Source: Apteryx mantelli (Eukaryota; Chordata; Aves; Apterygiformes; Apterygidae). Taken from it: DNA of 64,000 nt. This document shows positions 35,946 through 48,009 of this stretch, in pieces. The position numbers and the translations under genes are program-made. The notes under the pieces are model-generated. The model did not search any database, was not told where the DNA came from, and saw only the letters and a program-made list of their open reading frames with translations. The stretch spans positions 29,053,053 through 29,117,052 of the forward strand of contig NC_089981.1 in the NCBI RefSeq assembly GCF_036417845.1, read 5' to 3'. The first letter of the stretch is position 1. Every line of letters starts with the position of its first letter.

Positions 35946-38900
35946 CTGAAATGGGAAGGAAAAGACATTTAATATAGTAGGAGTTTTGCATGGGGGGGGG
36001 GGGTAGAAATGGCCTTGAATGCAGCAGCAAGAAATGATGATTTGTTACTGCAGTTGTGGCAGAGCTATGATGTGGCCCTCCCACACTCATGTTTCAAAGG
36101 AGGCAGAAAGCGGGGTTTTGGCCTGTGTGGGGGCTTTCAGTCTGCCAGGGTTTCAGCCCACGCGGGGTCTTCCTCATGGCCTCCAGAAAATACATCTTCT
36201 GAGGCATTTCCCTGAGGCTGCCTCTGTAAACACCCCACCTTTACTCTTCAACGGCTACTGGAGAAAAAGCAGCAAGTGGCTACTGGAAGAGGCCAGGGGC
36301 TTTGATGTAAAACTGCGCAAACTGATGAAAACGCTCCCTATTTGCACAGTGAGCTCTAGCTGGCGTGCGGCAGGGCTGGCGCAGCCCGGCTCGGTGGCGC
36401 CACTGTCCCGGCCAAGAGGGGCCCCCTCAGCTCAGCTGTGCAACGGACTTACCGCTCGTCCTCCGCAGCTGCGTCGCCCTCCACAAACGGGATTTCTTCC
36501 CTGTCGGCCTGCCCCAGGACAAGGTGGTGCTTCTCCATGTTGATGATACACTGTAAAGAACAAATGCCTTTATGTAAGGGGGAAAACTGCAATTTGCAGC
36601 GGCCCCGGTTTCTCCAGCACCGGTAAAAGCCCTGGTGGAGAAACCTCCTCACCTTCAGAGACTTCAGCGTCTGCAGCCCAAAGGAGAAGGGTTTCTCACT
36701 GTCTTCTGAAAAACACACGTATTCAGATTTATACATGCAAAATGGTTTCCAGTGTTCTTTGCAAGCATCACCCCCCTTCCTTGATGGCTGCTCTGCTGAA
36801 TACCGACCAGTTTAAACAGGGACTGAGTTACCCTGGAGGGGACAAGTCAACGAGGGCAGGCAGATGCTCTTGCGAGGGGGACGGGACTGTTGCATCAGCT
36901 GGGAAGGAGCCTGGTGCCGGCAGCCAGCTCCCGCCACCAGCTTCTCCCCCTGCCTGGACCGGCCGTGCAGCAGCGGTGCCCGATGCAGACGGTGCCGGGA
37001 GGTGGCGGCGGGCTGCCTGCGGGGACGGGGACAGGGACAGTGCCGACGCCAGTGCCCGGCGCCAGCCATGCACTTACCCACAACGAGGGCGGTGCACTCC
37101 ACGGGGACAGCTCCCACCTCCAGGACCAGCCGGTCGACCTGGCCGATCGCCCGCACGTTGTGTGGCAATGAAATCCTCTCCCCGTCGCTACTGAACGCCT
37201 TGAGGTGCTCCGTTAACCTACACAGTGAGAACAGTGCTGGTACGAAACTGCCACAGTGCAGCCGATCCGGGAAGGAGCAAACTGCATCTGAAGGGGACTC
37301 GCGCGTCAAGGGCTCCTAGCCTGCTCCTATTACCCTGCTGTTACCTGGCAAGTTTTCTGTGATGACCCGTGTACAGCCAACAGCAGATATCACTGCGGAT
37401 TATAACACACTTCCAAGTTATAGCCTTGGGGTAGGATGGGGCCTTGCACAAAGCAGAGCTTTGAATGTAATTAATAACTCGCTTTTTCTCTTTACCTGAG
37501 GAATCTTTTTCTACACTTCCTCAAGACTTAAGAAGCTGCTAATCTACAATTGTGTCTAATTTAGTGTTGATGGGAGCAAGTGATACTCCACTTTGACTTC
37601 CCTATTGGGCTAACAGCATTTTTGTCTCCGTGCCTTGCAGCCAGGGCAGCATGTGCAATTCTCGCTTATGAGCAGCTATTACTGCTGGCTTTCCTCAGAG
37701 GCAGTGGTGACACATAAATCCCGTTGCAGCCCCAGAAGAGGAAAAAGGGATATCTCAAGTACAGTAGTTTCTCCTATCTACTTTCCATGAACTATTCTGG
37801 TAACACTGATGAATTATTCAGCTTTACTTTGTGTTTTAAATTGAACTAGAATCTAATACAGTCAGAGGCAATAACTCCTCTCTCAGTTAAAAGCTCTATT
37901 TATTTGTGATTGTCTGAACACAGATGAGGGGATGAGCTTGGAGGGCACCAGGACACGATGAGAAAAGGGTTTTTACAAAGAAAGGAAGCGTTCAGCCTGC
38001 ATTAGGCACGTGCTGCTGCAAGGTGACGAGACCCCCAGACCCAGCCAAGTCCGTCGCCACCGAGCCCAGGCTGCACACGGCAGCGTCCAGCAAAACAGAC
38101 CACGATACACTAAAATGCAGGGCAGGGCCCTTCCTGCCCTGACAGGGACGAGAGCCAGCGCTCTCAGTGCAGCTCCTCTCCCGCTGCCATCCTGGGCTGG
38201 ATTTAAACAAAACCCGTGTTTTCTCATTGCCGCACGCACCAGGCTGCTTTGAAGCAAAACACCACAGAGCGCTGCTCTGTTGTTGCACAGGGACCTACCA
38301 CAGAGCAGGCAGGAAACAGGGCATCAAAGCTCTGGTTTCTAACCCGCTTCGCTAATGTGCACGCACGAGCTGCAGCAGGGCTGCAGGAGCTGGCGAAGGG
38401 CTGGCCTGGTTCATGGCTCCGAACGATGATCCTGCGCAAGTCCAGCAGGAAAACCCCTGAACCCGGGAGCAGAAACCAGCTCAGACCTATTTCCTAGGCA
38501 CGCTTTGAAGGGAAGGACTTTCAAAGCAGACCGGCGATGCAGCAAGTACACAGGACACAAATGAGTAACACGGACAGCGTATGATGCGTCACAGGTCAGC
38601 ATGCCCCTGAGACATTTCCAGCAGCCAACATAATGTTGTGCAGGATGGACCCCCTGCACACACCGTTGCAATCTGTAAACTAGGCTGAGCTGCTTCCTAG
38701 TTTGTGGCAGGTTTGTAGCAGGTTTGTAGCAAGTGCAGCCACTTTCCAGCCTCTACAGACTACTGTGCAAATAAGTAATTACAGCCCTTACAAAAAATGG
38801 GCATTTTTCATTCAGGGTCCTGCAGGAGCGCTCAGGGAGCAATTGCGCCTGCATAATCATTGCGAGTCAGTAGTAAAAAGCGATGCCTCTGTGGGGATAA

Positions 38901-41900
38901 AACACCAAAAGCTCTTTGATACCCTCTGAACTGATGCCCTGATTCTGCTCCTCGGAAATCAATGGGAGTTTTGCTGTGAATGGCTGTAAGTCAGTTCCCT
39001 AACACTGCTTAAATATATCCCCTCCTCCTCCAGGAAAATTATTGCCTCCCTTTAACAGGAAGGATTTGCCGTTGGGAGCAGCAGCAGCCACCTAACCTGG
39101 AGGACACACGTGTGTGTAACTGCAGAGCTGCTTTACCGGGGTGCTGGAGTAAACCCTGCGGGTGCCAGGAGTGCTCCCAGCAGGGAGGGGAGGGCCGTGC
39201 CTCGCAGCACCGATCTGCAGGGCTGCGCTGGGCGTTACGTGGCCCCAAGCCTCCCTCCAAGGACGCGCAGGCAGCCGGGGAGAATTTCAGTTATTTCACG
39301 AGGAACACAGTCAAACATGGGCAGGCACTGAAAAATTACAAATGTATTCAAACCTCTAAATGGATTTATTCAGAGGCTGAATAGGTTGCTGTAAGTGGTT
39401 TTCTTTATTTCAGCTCCCTACAAGGCTATTTAAAAACAAGCAAGTCACAATTCAGCTCTAACAGGAGGCTTACGGGCTCGCACGGACACAGCCCGACACC
39501 TCTGCTAGGACGACCCCCTCCCTTATGAAACACAGCCCACGACGCATTGCTCGCACTGCCAGGCGTCACTAGTTCCCACAAAACCAAACCAAACCACAAG
39601 ACAGAAATCCAGCCCCATGGAGCGGATATTTACCCCAGTCGGTCGAGGCAGGCGGACGAGATGAGGTTGTACTGTGAGCCGGTGTCCACCACGGCCTTCA
39701 GCTCCTTGCCGGCACACTGCGAGGGGAGAGCGGAGTCAGAAAGCCGCACATGGGAGGGGAGGAGGAGGAAGGATGCGTGGTTATGGGTCCGCACTGGAGC
39801 ACGCCGCTCCACCCTGCAAACGCCAGCCTTCCCCACGGTCCGAGCCGCAGCGGTGGTGGGCCCCAAGGAGCATCTGAAACCCTCCGCCGCACCCTTGCTG
39901 GCTGCCCCTGGGCCCAGCAGCCCGATTTCTCATGGTACCCGGCATCCCTGCTGGGGCGAAGCCCACCCACAGAGGGGGCACGTGCCTGGGGTGAGCAGCA
40001 GCCGGCGCCGAGGCCAATGTACAGACCGCAGGATTCACACACGGCCCCCCAGCTGCTCTTAACATTGCGGCAAAGTTCAGATACAGCAGAACCAGTGTCA
40101 TAACCTGCGTAGGAGGAAGATAGCTGGTAAACTGCTGCAAGTTGCTACATCGCCCTTACAACTGACTACTTTCTCTTCTGCAACTAAACAGAGATTTGTC
40201 CAAATAATGTCTTTGTCAAAGACATTAATGGCTAACTAATGGCTTTGTCAAAATAACGTGCTATGCTAGCATCCCAAATGGGAAAACAAGGAAAACGGGA
40301 GTGCTAGTTGAGACTGTCAGAAATAGGATTTGGAAAAACCCTGGATGTCAGGGAGGGAGTGTTACCTGGCAGCTCACCACTATGAGCTCCTCTTCCTCCG
40401 TCCTCTTGGAGCTGCCAAGTTTGGTCTGATTCAGCTTATTGGGGATATCGTTCTTGGAAGCCCAGGTGCCTCGGCTGCTTCGCAATTTTGATAAATTTGT
40501 TTCCATTAGGCGTCTCTGCAGGATATTATGCGGTTGCTTTATGGACAAACAAAAAGAGACAGCAGGGTAAAGCCAGCGGAAAGCACATAGCAATGTGCAA
40601 CGTGCGTTGCCAACCTGCCGCGCACTCCTTGGTGCCCCAGGCCCTGCTGCTCTCACACAAGCACTGCCCTAGAGTCCCACCCTCGCCATGATTAGGAACT
40701 TCTTCCTCATTGCAGACTAAATATACTCCTCCTAGTTTAAACCTATTTGCTCTTGTGCCAGTGCTGGCTCACCTGACTTTAATCAAAGAGAGCCACTTTG
40801 TATTGGTGAGGGAATGACCCTTTTAAAGTATTAACCAGAAGTTGGAGGGATGCCTTTGTTTTTCCCACTTCAGATTCAATATTTGATTTCTAAATAGAAA
40901 TAAAAACAAGTCTGGGTTCTCAAAGATGCCATTTCAGCTGAAACCACCCTGACCTGTTGACAGGAATATCAGGAATTCTGCAACGATGTGAAAAGTTAAG
41001 AGGTAACAAATTACCTTCCCAATTATATGCGCCAAGTAATTATGAAAAAGGCTTGCCCGATTTACTGAATGCACACAGCGGCTTTCACCAGTATAGCTGA
41101 TATACGACATAGCTGAGCCCAACCTCTGCCTCTGGCAATGCTCCTCATATGAACCAATGCAGAACTTAACAAGCCAATTTGGGGTGCGTACATCAGCTCT
41201 CATGGGGGCAAGCACACAAGGCACAGCTGCAAGAAGATGGCTAAAAATGTTGTCCATCACCAGACCTGGTCTGGCCTTTGGACCAGGATCTGGTCTAATA
41301 CAAGGCTTTTGCGCCGCTTCTCTTGCCTCCACGTAGTGATTTAGCCGATAGGGGCGAGCGAACACAACAAGCCTGGGGTGCCTGGCCTTGCCACGGGAGA
41401 GGAGGGGGAGAGGGAAACTCACCGGAGGAAAGGATGTGCCCAGGAATCCCCATACTCATGGGTCTTTTCCTCGCTGTCGATGTCATTTTCACTTTCTCTG
41501 TGACAAGCATGTCCCCTCTCAATATCGCCTCTGCTTTCCTGAAGCCTTTTTGTATTTAACGTTAGTCATGGATGGATGCATGTACCCTGCTGCGGGTGAA
41601 ATGACTCTGCCTGATGATCTGCTCATTTCTCTGCCTGGCTAAGCTTCCCCCCTTTACACTGTCCTTTCCTTGTGATTTTAATTTGGTGATGGTGAGACCT
41701 TCTTACCTTCTCATTCTTGAATTTTTGCCTTCATATTAAATATTCCTGTGTACCTGCAAAGGCATCTAAAGGAATAAACCTCCTAATTCTGAGGGAATTT
41801 CAGTGGGATTAAGATACTTTTGAAAACCACAGGCTCTCATTCTCTGAGCAGGCACCCTTGACCTGAATGCCTCATCTCTGAAATGTGCTGTGCAGCATGT

Positions 41901-44900
41901 TAAACAACAGCACTTACAAGAGACTAATGTAACTTGGCATCTTCCTAAAATAACTGAAGCAATGTTGGTGCTTCAGATTCTGCTGTAGCATAACACTTGC
42001 AGTTAAACCGGACTTGACTGATGAGATCAGGTAGATGCAGTAAATACTAGTGGTCCTTGGAAAATATAGTCTCCTTTTTTCCCCACTTTTCACTGTTCTT
42101 ACTTCTGTGACTCAGAAGGAAATAAAACTTCATCATGCTTTTCAGTTGCAGATGCTCTGTCTGCCTGGCACTCTTGAGAGCAGATACTGTGTGAATGAGA
42201 TAACATAACTGTGCTCACAGCAGCTGGGGAAAAAATCAGATTCTGCAGTATGTCGTCTCCTCTACTCACAAAAAATAACAAGGCAAATCCCATCACTGCA
42301 CTGCTCAGGTGAACTCCCTTCTTCCCAATAAAATCAATGAGACTAAACTACAGAAAATGGTATCACTTAACTTGATTAAAAGTAGGCAGACTGGTTTCAC
42401 TATTAATAGTACAAACTCTGCACTAAGGGATGAAGAAAATCAATTCAGAAATGAGTGCTCTCCTACATGAAGCAGAAGAGATAGGTGCAAAACCAGCACT
42501 GTTATCACCAGAAAGGCTACACACTTGAGCAAAAAAGCAAGATGGGGTTTGCTGACAGTGGATGGCATGTCCTTATCATCCTTTATATTTCCCTGCAGTT
42601 CAGACACACATCTGGAAGACTTATGCTTCACATTACCCCCCCCCCCCCAAAAAAAAAAAATCAAATAAAAGAGGAGTTGGATAGATGGATGAAGTTCCCA
42701 GCTGGACAAAAGACAGCCTGCCGCATTTTGGTCACCACCTCGCATCCAGCCCGTCAGCTGCAATTAGGACTGACAGAAATTTCTGAATGGTCATAATCCA
42801 AGGGCAGTCTGGATGCTCTTTTGATCTGCCTGGTCCAAAATGCATTGCCAAGTTCCTTTGCAAGAACATGCTAGAGAAGAAGAACAAGTCACCATGTATT
42901 CATCATTGCTGTTTTGACCATGATCTATCACTGATGTCAACCTAAAAAATTCTTACTACAAGTTCTCCTACAAGTCATTAACCAGTTGCATTTATGGGCT
43001 TTCTCAAGTGAAAAATACAGGCGCTCGCAGCCTGAGCTGTGGTAAGGGTCTGGTTTTATGAATCTTATAGGGGGTCCATCACTGAAAGAACAAGAATCCA
43101 GCATTCAGCAAACGCGAGCTGCCAACAGAAACGGGACCATCTTTTGTTGATGCTTGTTCTTCTGAAAGCCCCTGTGACTCCTGCCTTCAGGGGGACAAAT
43201 GTTGCTCATGTTGTGCTCCAATACATAAATAATCTAGCAAAATGGAGTTGAAATGATTCCCTGCAGCACCACTCTGTCTAAGGCTGTTAATTAGTTTGCT
43301 TTAACTTGTATTTCCCTTGACTTCTGTGTGTAACAGAGTGAGGGATGTTAGTCACAGAGATGACTCAAGTGATGGATTCGTGCTTCGGTAAACAGATAAT
43401 GTGTCAGGGGACATTTGCAAACGCACATTTTGCTGAAAAACTGCAAGCAGACCATTTATGGAAGGAAAAGGAGGAAAACCTCTCCAGTGATGGAGATCTG
43501 TATGTCAGTAGTGGTCTCCTTCAGTTTAGGTTGGCAGTACAGCTGGCGCAAATGTTTAACATAACCTAGATCAAGTACTATCTGTCTACATGTCGCACAG
43601 AACTCTTGAGAGTTTTATGAAAGACTAAAATGCTACATGCCACTGTGTAAATCAAAAAAATAAGTTATTTCCTGGTATTGTTTGGCACAATATAAATACC
43701 AAGCAAGAATGTTTTTCCTAAAATATCTCCCTCTCCATCCCCGAGACCGTTGGGGAAAAAAAAAAAAAAAGTTACAGTGGAAGCCTAAAAGAAATGGTTT
43801 CTTTCAGTGTCCATCAAAACCATAAATAACTCAGCTCAATTTTGTTCCTCTCCAATTCATAAACAAACAAGCGGTTGCAGCTTGCAGCATGTATCTCCTT
43901 GGCAGGGTTTCCCATTGCTTTGGCTGGATCTGGGAACAAGAAGACCCTTCGCAGTGGTTTCACTCAGGTGAAGGTGAAAGTCGGGGCCCCCGCAAGGTTT
44001 ATGGTCCCTCCCCTCCCAGAGCCTCGCAGAAGTCTGTCCTCTCTTTTGCATCTAAATAGTAGAATAAAGGAGTTTTAACAGACAAGCAGGGCTCCTTCCA
44101 GGGGATAACCCATTTCTCTCTCTTCTTCCCATCCCTCAGCCAAATCCACCTCTTCTTTCACCAGCTTCCGCCTGAGTGTCATCAGCCACCTTTTGGAGAC
44201 TTTGCTCCTTAGCGCGACACGGGATCGTGCCCATCCCCAGCTTGGTCGTGGTGCAGCTGGAGATTCACTCAGCCCAGGTGTCCTGCTCCTGCTTTTATCA
44301 CGCCTTACGCCCGTGCACCCTGTTTAGGTCTATGAGCTGTTAAAGACGAAGCTAATTACTGTACCGTTACTGAAGTGCTCCTATATTAACTTTTCTTGTA
44401 TTTGATTTATCAGCAGTAAATCGAGCGTCTCTGGCTGAGGATGAGGGCGCTGGCTAGAGGCGCCTGCAGGTCCCCCCTGAGATCCTTCATGCGCCTGGGT
44501 GTCCGGGCAGCGGTTGGGCCTCAGACCACGGCTCAATCAGAGCCTAAAATGCACCCTGCAGGTAGGCTTTTGGGTCGGCTGAAGCACCATGTCCAGGCTG
44601 TGTCGGCGAGGCCCCTGCTGATGGCAGTGGGAGCACGGACACCTGCCGCGCACGCAGGTAAATTTGGGTATCCAGCCCCGCGAGCCGACTGCCCCCGTGC
44701 TTTCCCCCAGGATCAGGAGGAAGCTGCCAGCTTTGCTGCGCGGGTGGAAAGGGAGAAATCTCCTACGTCAGAACTAGCCAGGGCCTCTCGGACCAAAAGC
44801 AAATGGGTTGTAAATCAGAAAGTGATCTATAAATGCTAAAAGGGCAGAGAGCAAAAATGCAACACACTGAGGCAGCAGAATAAATTATCCAAGATGCTGC

Positions 44901-47845
44901 AAAAGCAGCTTTTCCTCCCCCTCCTTTTCCCTTACCTCTCCTCACCCCGGCCTTTCCTCAGGCCGTTGCTAGTTGCCGGCCTGTCTCTCCACGTGTGCCT
45001 GCAGCGTCTGGGAGCAAAGCTTACGTCTCCGCCGCCTAGAGCGGGCTGGGCGAACGCTGCGGTGTGGCACGGGGCTGCTGCAACGCCAGCGGCTCGCCCT
45101 GCCCGCCACGGCCACGCCGCGGCTCTCCCGCTGCCCTGCGCCTGCCCTGCGACAACGTGTACCCGGCAGGCAGAGAGGCTCGTCTGGCCCCTCCGCTGGC
45201 TCACAGCCGCAGGCCGGGTCTAGGGCAAGGACGGCCACCACCGTGGGGGCACAGGGCTTGGGGGCGCCCTGCAGGAGCGCAACCTGCAGGGAATTTCCCT
45301 AATTCCCAGGGAAGGCCAGACCTGAGCACTGCGCCTCCGGGCTGTTCCTTTAAATACCTCGTAGCCTCAGCACATGCATTGCAATAACTGCAGTAGCTCT
45401 CCAGCAATTCAGAAAGGAAATGCACCCTTTTCTGCCTTTCCTGGAGGCTTTCACACACCCCTTTGGCACTACAATGGATATGCTCTGACGCTAGGAAATT
45501 CTACAAAGCAGGACAATTTTCCACTCCATCCTTTGCCAACGCGATACACGGGGCCTTCCCTGAACACCCACCTCTTGACGCCAGCCCCGAAGCGGAGCGG
45601 GAGCCCGGGGGGCCGTGTCCCAGAGCTGCTGCCTCTGCTCGGCGCACAGCAAGGACTGGCTTTCCACCTCACTGGCCCGAGGGAAGTTTCTTGTTAAACA
45701 GGCAAATCAAAAACGTGATGCACAAGGAACCTGGTGAATGCGGGGCAGAGCAGTGTCGGCCTGGCAGGAAGAGCACAGACAAGCCCAAGCACTTCCCATC
45801 CCTGCCCAGAAAACGGAAAGTCTTCTGGACGCCAGAGGAAAAAGATACAGTACTCAGTAAGCTGGCTGCCTCTCACACCATAGGAAAAGTCAGACAAGCC
45901 AGATCTTGTGACTTCAGGAAGGCCGCTGGTAAGGAGGCATCACAACAGAAATATTTCTGCTCAGAACTGTACAGCTAACCATCTATTCGCCAAAATCCAA
46001 TGTACGCTATGTTATAGTTTGGTCTTATTTTATACAGACAAACATAATACATGAAGAGAGTTAGCAGCTACAAGAATTTGGTCCAGCCCAAAGTATTATA
46101 CTGAAAAATATCCAAGGCATAACATAGATAATTGCAAATATTTATCTGTGCACATCAACCCTTTACACCAAAAGCCGTTTCACCTGCGCGATCACCGCTG
46201 CCCTGCAGTTTGAGACGTGAAGATACCCTGGTGCTGTTGTGGGCAGAGAGAGGTTCCCGAATGCTCCGGACACTCCGGCGGTCCCAGCGCGGAGCAGGGG
46301 CAGGGCCCAGCGTGGGGCAGGAAACCCCCGGCGGGCGGCCAGGGCCGCGGCCGGCACTCGGCTCGGGGCCAGCCCAGGCTCCCACTCGGCCGCCCGGCGC
46401 CTCCCCCCGCCACCCCGTCCCACTCGGCCACTCAGACAGGAGCCTGCGTCGCAGGCCCACGCACCGCCGGACCCCGACCCGCACGGGTTGTTTAGACTCT
46501 GCTCTTCTGCAAGGAATAGCAGTAACGACACCACCATGCTTTAAAGGCGCGCTGTAGCTCCCTGACAGGCAGCGGCAATGAAACGGTGACTAGCAAAGCT
46601 CCTGCCAAGCCTTCCCTCCGGCAGCAGTCTCTGTGGCCCAGGGCTGCAAAACATCTCTGATGTCAAAAAGCACTGCTGTGCGCAATGCAGAGAACGCCAA
46701 ACTCATCCCACGTATCATGCATGGATGGATCTAAGCCAACGCCAGCTGAGCAGGAAGACTGTGCTAGAACAAAACAACCCTACTAATAATAAAAAGCTTC
46801 ACCTCTTTCAATAAACCTACATCAAACATTAAAGAAAGCAAACATATTTTATGTTACAAGCGGCCAGAATTTTGAAAGAATGGGGGGCGGGGGGGGGAGA
46901 AAGGAGATTTCCCCTGTAGGGTATATTTCCTAGATTTTGTTCCTTTCCACCAGAACTTTTGATATTATGCTTGAGCATCATTTTCCATTAGAGAAAGCTC
47001 AAACGTTTGTGCATGTTAATATTTAGAAGAGCTCCCTAGCCCCTGGACACGATGGAGGATATTGTATGCCAGCTACAGGATCACATGGATCATCACATGT
47101 GCATATATTTAAAAGCTAGAATTAAGTATCTTTATTTAAAAAAAAAACAAACCACATATGCATAAGTCTTCATCAAATTGTAATCTCAGCAACTTCATAT
47201 TTTGAAGTAGTGGTGACTGCATTTTACTGAATCTTTTATGAATCAGTTGTGCATACATATGCACCACAGACAAACACATGTGTATATATACATATACATG
47301 TATTATATGAAGCCATTTTGATTTACTGTGATTCAGGGAGTATTTCTGTGCTGAAAACGGTATCCCATTTTCTGACGTTTGTGTAACAATGCAAAAAAAA
47401 AGCTTTTAGATCTGAGTGCCAGACATCTGAAATCACCTAGTAGCAAAAAGCAACCTTGGTGATACCTAACATCATATTCCCACTTCCTTTCTTTATATAC
47501 AAAAGCCTCATTCTTATACCAATTTCCACTTATTTCCACAAGCAACAAACTTATACCCTTAACAGTAAAATGACACTAAGAACAAGGGAAAAAACAAACA
47601 CACACACAGACACTGACATGCCAGCTTCTTAAATCCCATCATTTCCTTCCAGTAAACAGAATAAATCTTACAGTATCTTTCGAAGTGCCCAGTTTCTTCA
47701 GTCCGTCCAGAGGGAGGAGATCTGCAGAGTCCTTGTGAATGAACTGCACCACCTGCTTCATCCTCCTCTGCTGCCGGAGGGATGCGGCTTCCCGAAGCTC
47801 CACTTCTTTCCTGCTTGGCTCTGTCAGGATACCTGAATAAAACAT
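35930..47845 (-). CDS. NRIP3: Nuclear receptor-interacting protein 3, complete gene (7 coding exons, 244 aa)
   Basis: Exons 47672-47845, 40366-40536, 39634-39716, 37078-37217, 36653-36705, 36453-36550 and 35930-35945 join in phase to 244 codons; human NRIP3 has 241. Residues 1-58 (MFYSGILTEPSRKE, REAASLRQQRRMKQ, FIHKDSADLLPLDGLKKLG) follow human closely. Residues 110-235 form a retropepsin-like aspartyl protease fold with the Asp-Thr-Gly motif at 126-128 (KAVVDTGSQYNLIS), a relative of NRIP2 and DDI1/DDI2. Proteolytic activity of NRIP3 is not established to my knowledge. Exon 4 (LTEHLKAFSSDGERISLPHN onward) and exons 5-6 (FGLQTLKSLKCIINMEKHHL) give the rest of the fold. The last exon supplies RTLEA, matching human NTSEA. 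A TATA box precedes the start. This is a host gene, not a viral copy. Confidence 0.96.
36453..36550 (-). CDS. NRIP3: NRIP3 exon 6
   Basis: 98 bases after a TTCTTTACAG acceptor, encoding CIINMEKHHLVLGQADREEI and PFVEGDAAAEDE plus two bases. The donor CG/GTAAGT contains an in-frame TAA (36449-36451), so reading into the intron would end the protein at Arg240. Confidence 0.93.
36653..36705 (-). CDS. NRIP3: NRIP3 exon 5
   Basis: 53 bases, completing Glu then DSEKPFSFGLQTLKSLK, ending AAG/GTGAGG. Human is DDNEKNLSLGLQTLRSLK. Confidence 0.94.
37078..37217 (-). CDS. NRIP3: NRIP3 exon 4
   Basis: 140 bases between CTGTGTAG and GTGG/GTAAGT, encoding LTEHLKAFSSDGERISLPHN, VRAIGQVDRLVLEVGAVPVE and CTALVV. 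It corresponds to human LKEHVK to CPAAVV. The surrounding intron is unusually GC-rich. Confidence 0.93.
37218..39633. other. NRIP3: NRIP3 intron 3
   Basis: About 2.4 kb; no repeat or coding exon recognised. Open frames here lie in GC-rich sequence and have no splice support. Confidence 0.75.
39634..39716 (-). CDS. NRIP3: NRIP3 exon 3: DTG active-site-like motif
   Basis: 83 bases encoding CAGKELKAVVDTGSQYNLIS and SACLDRL plus two bases. DTG is the retropepsin signature; the flanking NLIS...C..RLG matches human NRIP3. Confidence 0.95.
40366..40536 (-). CDS. NRIP3: NRIP3 exon 2
   Basis: 57 codons, QPHNILQRRLMETNLSKLRS then a less conserved Ser/Lys/Glu-rich linker ending LIVVSCQ, between CATAAAG and CAG/GTAACA. 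Confidence 0.95.
42636..42660 (+). repeat. C13A12 double homopolymer
   Basis: Thirteen C followed directly by twelve A in NRIP3 intron 1. Such tracts are prone to length error in assemblies. Confidence 0.9.
46230..46490. promoter_or_regulatory. intragenic CpG-rich patch in NRIP3 intron 1
   Basis: Dense CpG and GC over about 260 bases, about 1.4 kb inside intron 1 and separate from the TATA-containing start. It may be an alternative promoter or enhancer; no initiator or splice donor was convincingly identified. Confidence 0.3.
47672..47845 (-). CDS. NRIP3: NRIP3 exon 1
   Basis: 58 codons from ATG 47843-47845 to an ACT/GTAAGA donor, phase 0. The frame stays open upstream to 48004, but the TATA box at 47924-47930 and the human start both favour this Met. 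Confidence 0.94.
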
Positions 47846-47923
47846 CTCTGTCTGCGTCTGCCTCGCTCTTCTTGAGGATGCGCCTCTGGGAGAGGAGTGA
47901 GCAGTGAAAAGCTGTCGCCTGCA

Positions 47924-47930
47924 CTTTATA
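47924..47930 (-). promoter_or_regulatory. NRIP3: NRIP3 TATA box
   Basis: TATAAAG on the minus strand, 79-85 bases before the ATG. Initiation about 30 bases downstream, near 47895, would leave a 5' untranslated leader of about 50 bases. A TGACGC half-site lies upstream at about 47944-47949. Confidence 0.6.
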
Positions 47931-48009
47931 GCTGGCGCCTGGTGACGCGCTGAGAGCAGCAGGTGCTCCAGCCAGTGCAGCGCGGGGAAGGAGGGCTGAG
48001 GCATGCTGC

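Larger units (their letters stand above)
40537..47671. other. NRIP3: NRIP3 intron 1, with internal GC-rich patches
   Basis: About 7.1 kb. GC- and CpG-rich patches at about 44440-44720, 44990-45260 and 46230-46490 give overlapping open frames up to 171 codons on both strands. The 46230-46490 patch looks like an intragenic CpG island and could be an alternative promoter. AT/CA-type simple sequence lies at 47270-47310. No coding exon recognised. Confidence 0.6.

Noticed and set aside
36449-36451. TAA taken as the NRIP3 stop
   Set aside because: It lies within a consensus donor, and splicing to 35945 restores a human-like C-terminus.
47639-48004. N-terminal extension of NRIP3 upstream of Met at 47845
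   Set aside because: The frame is open to 48004, but the TATA box at 47924-47930 lies inside it and human NRIP3 starts at the matching MFYSG.
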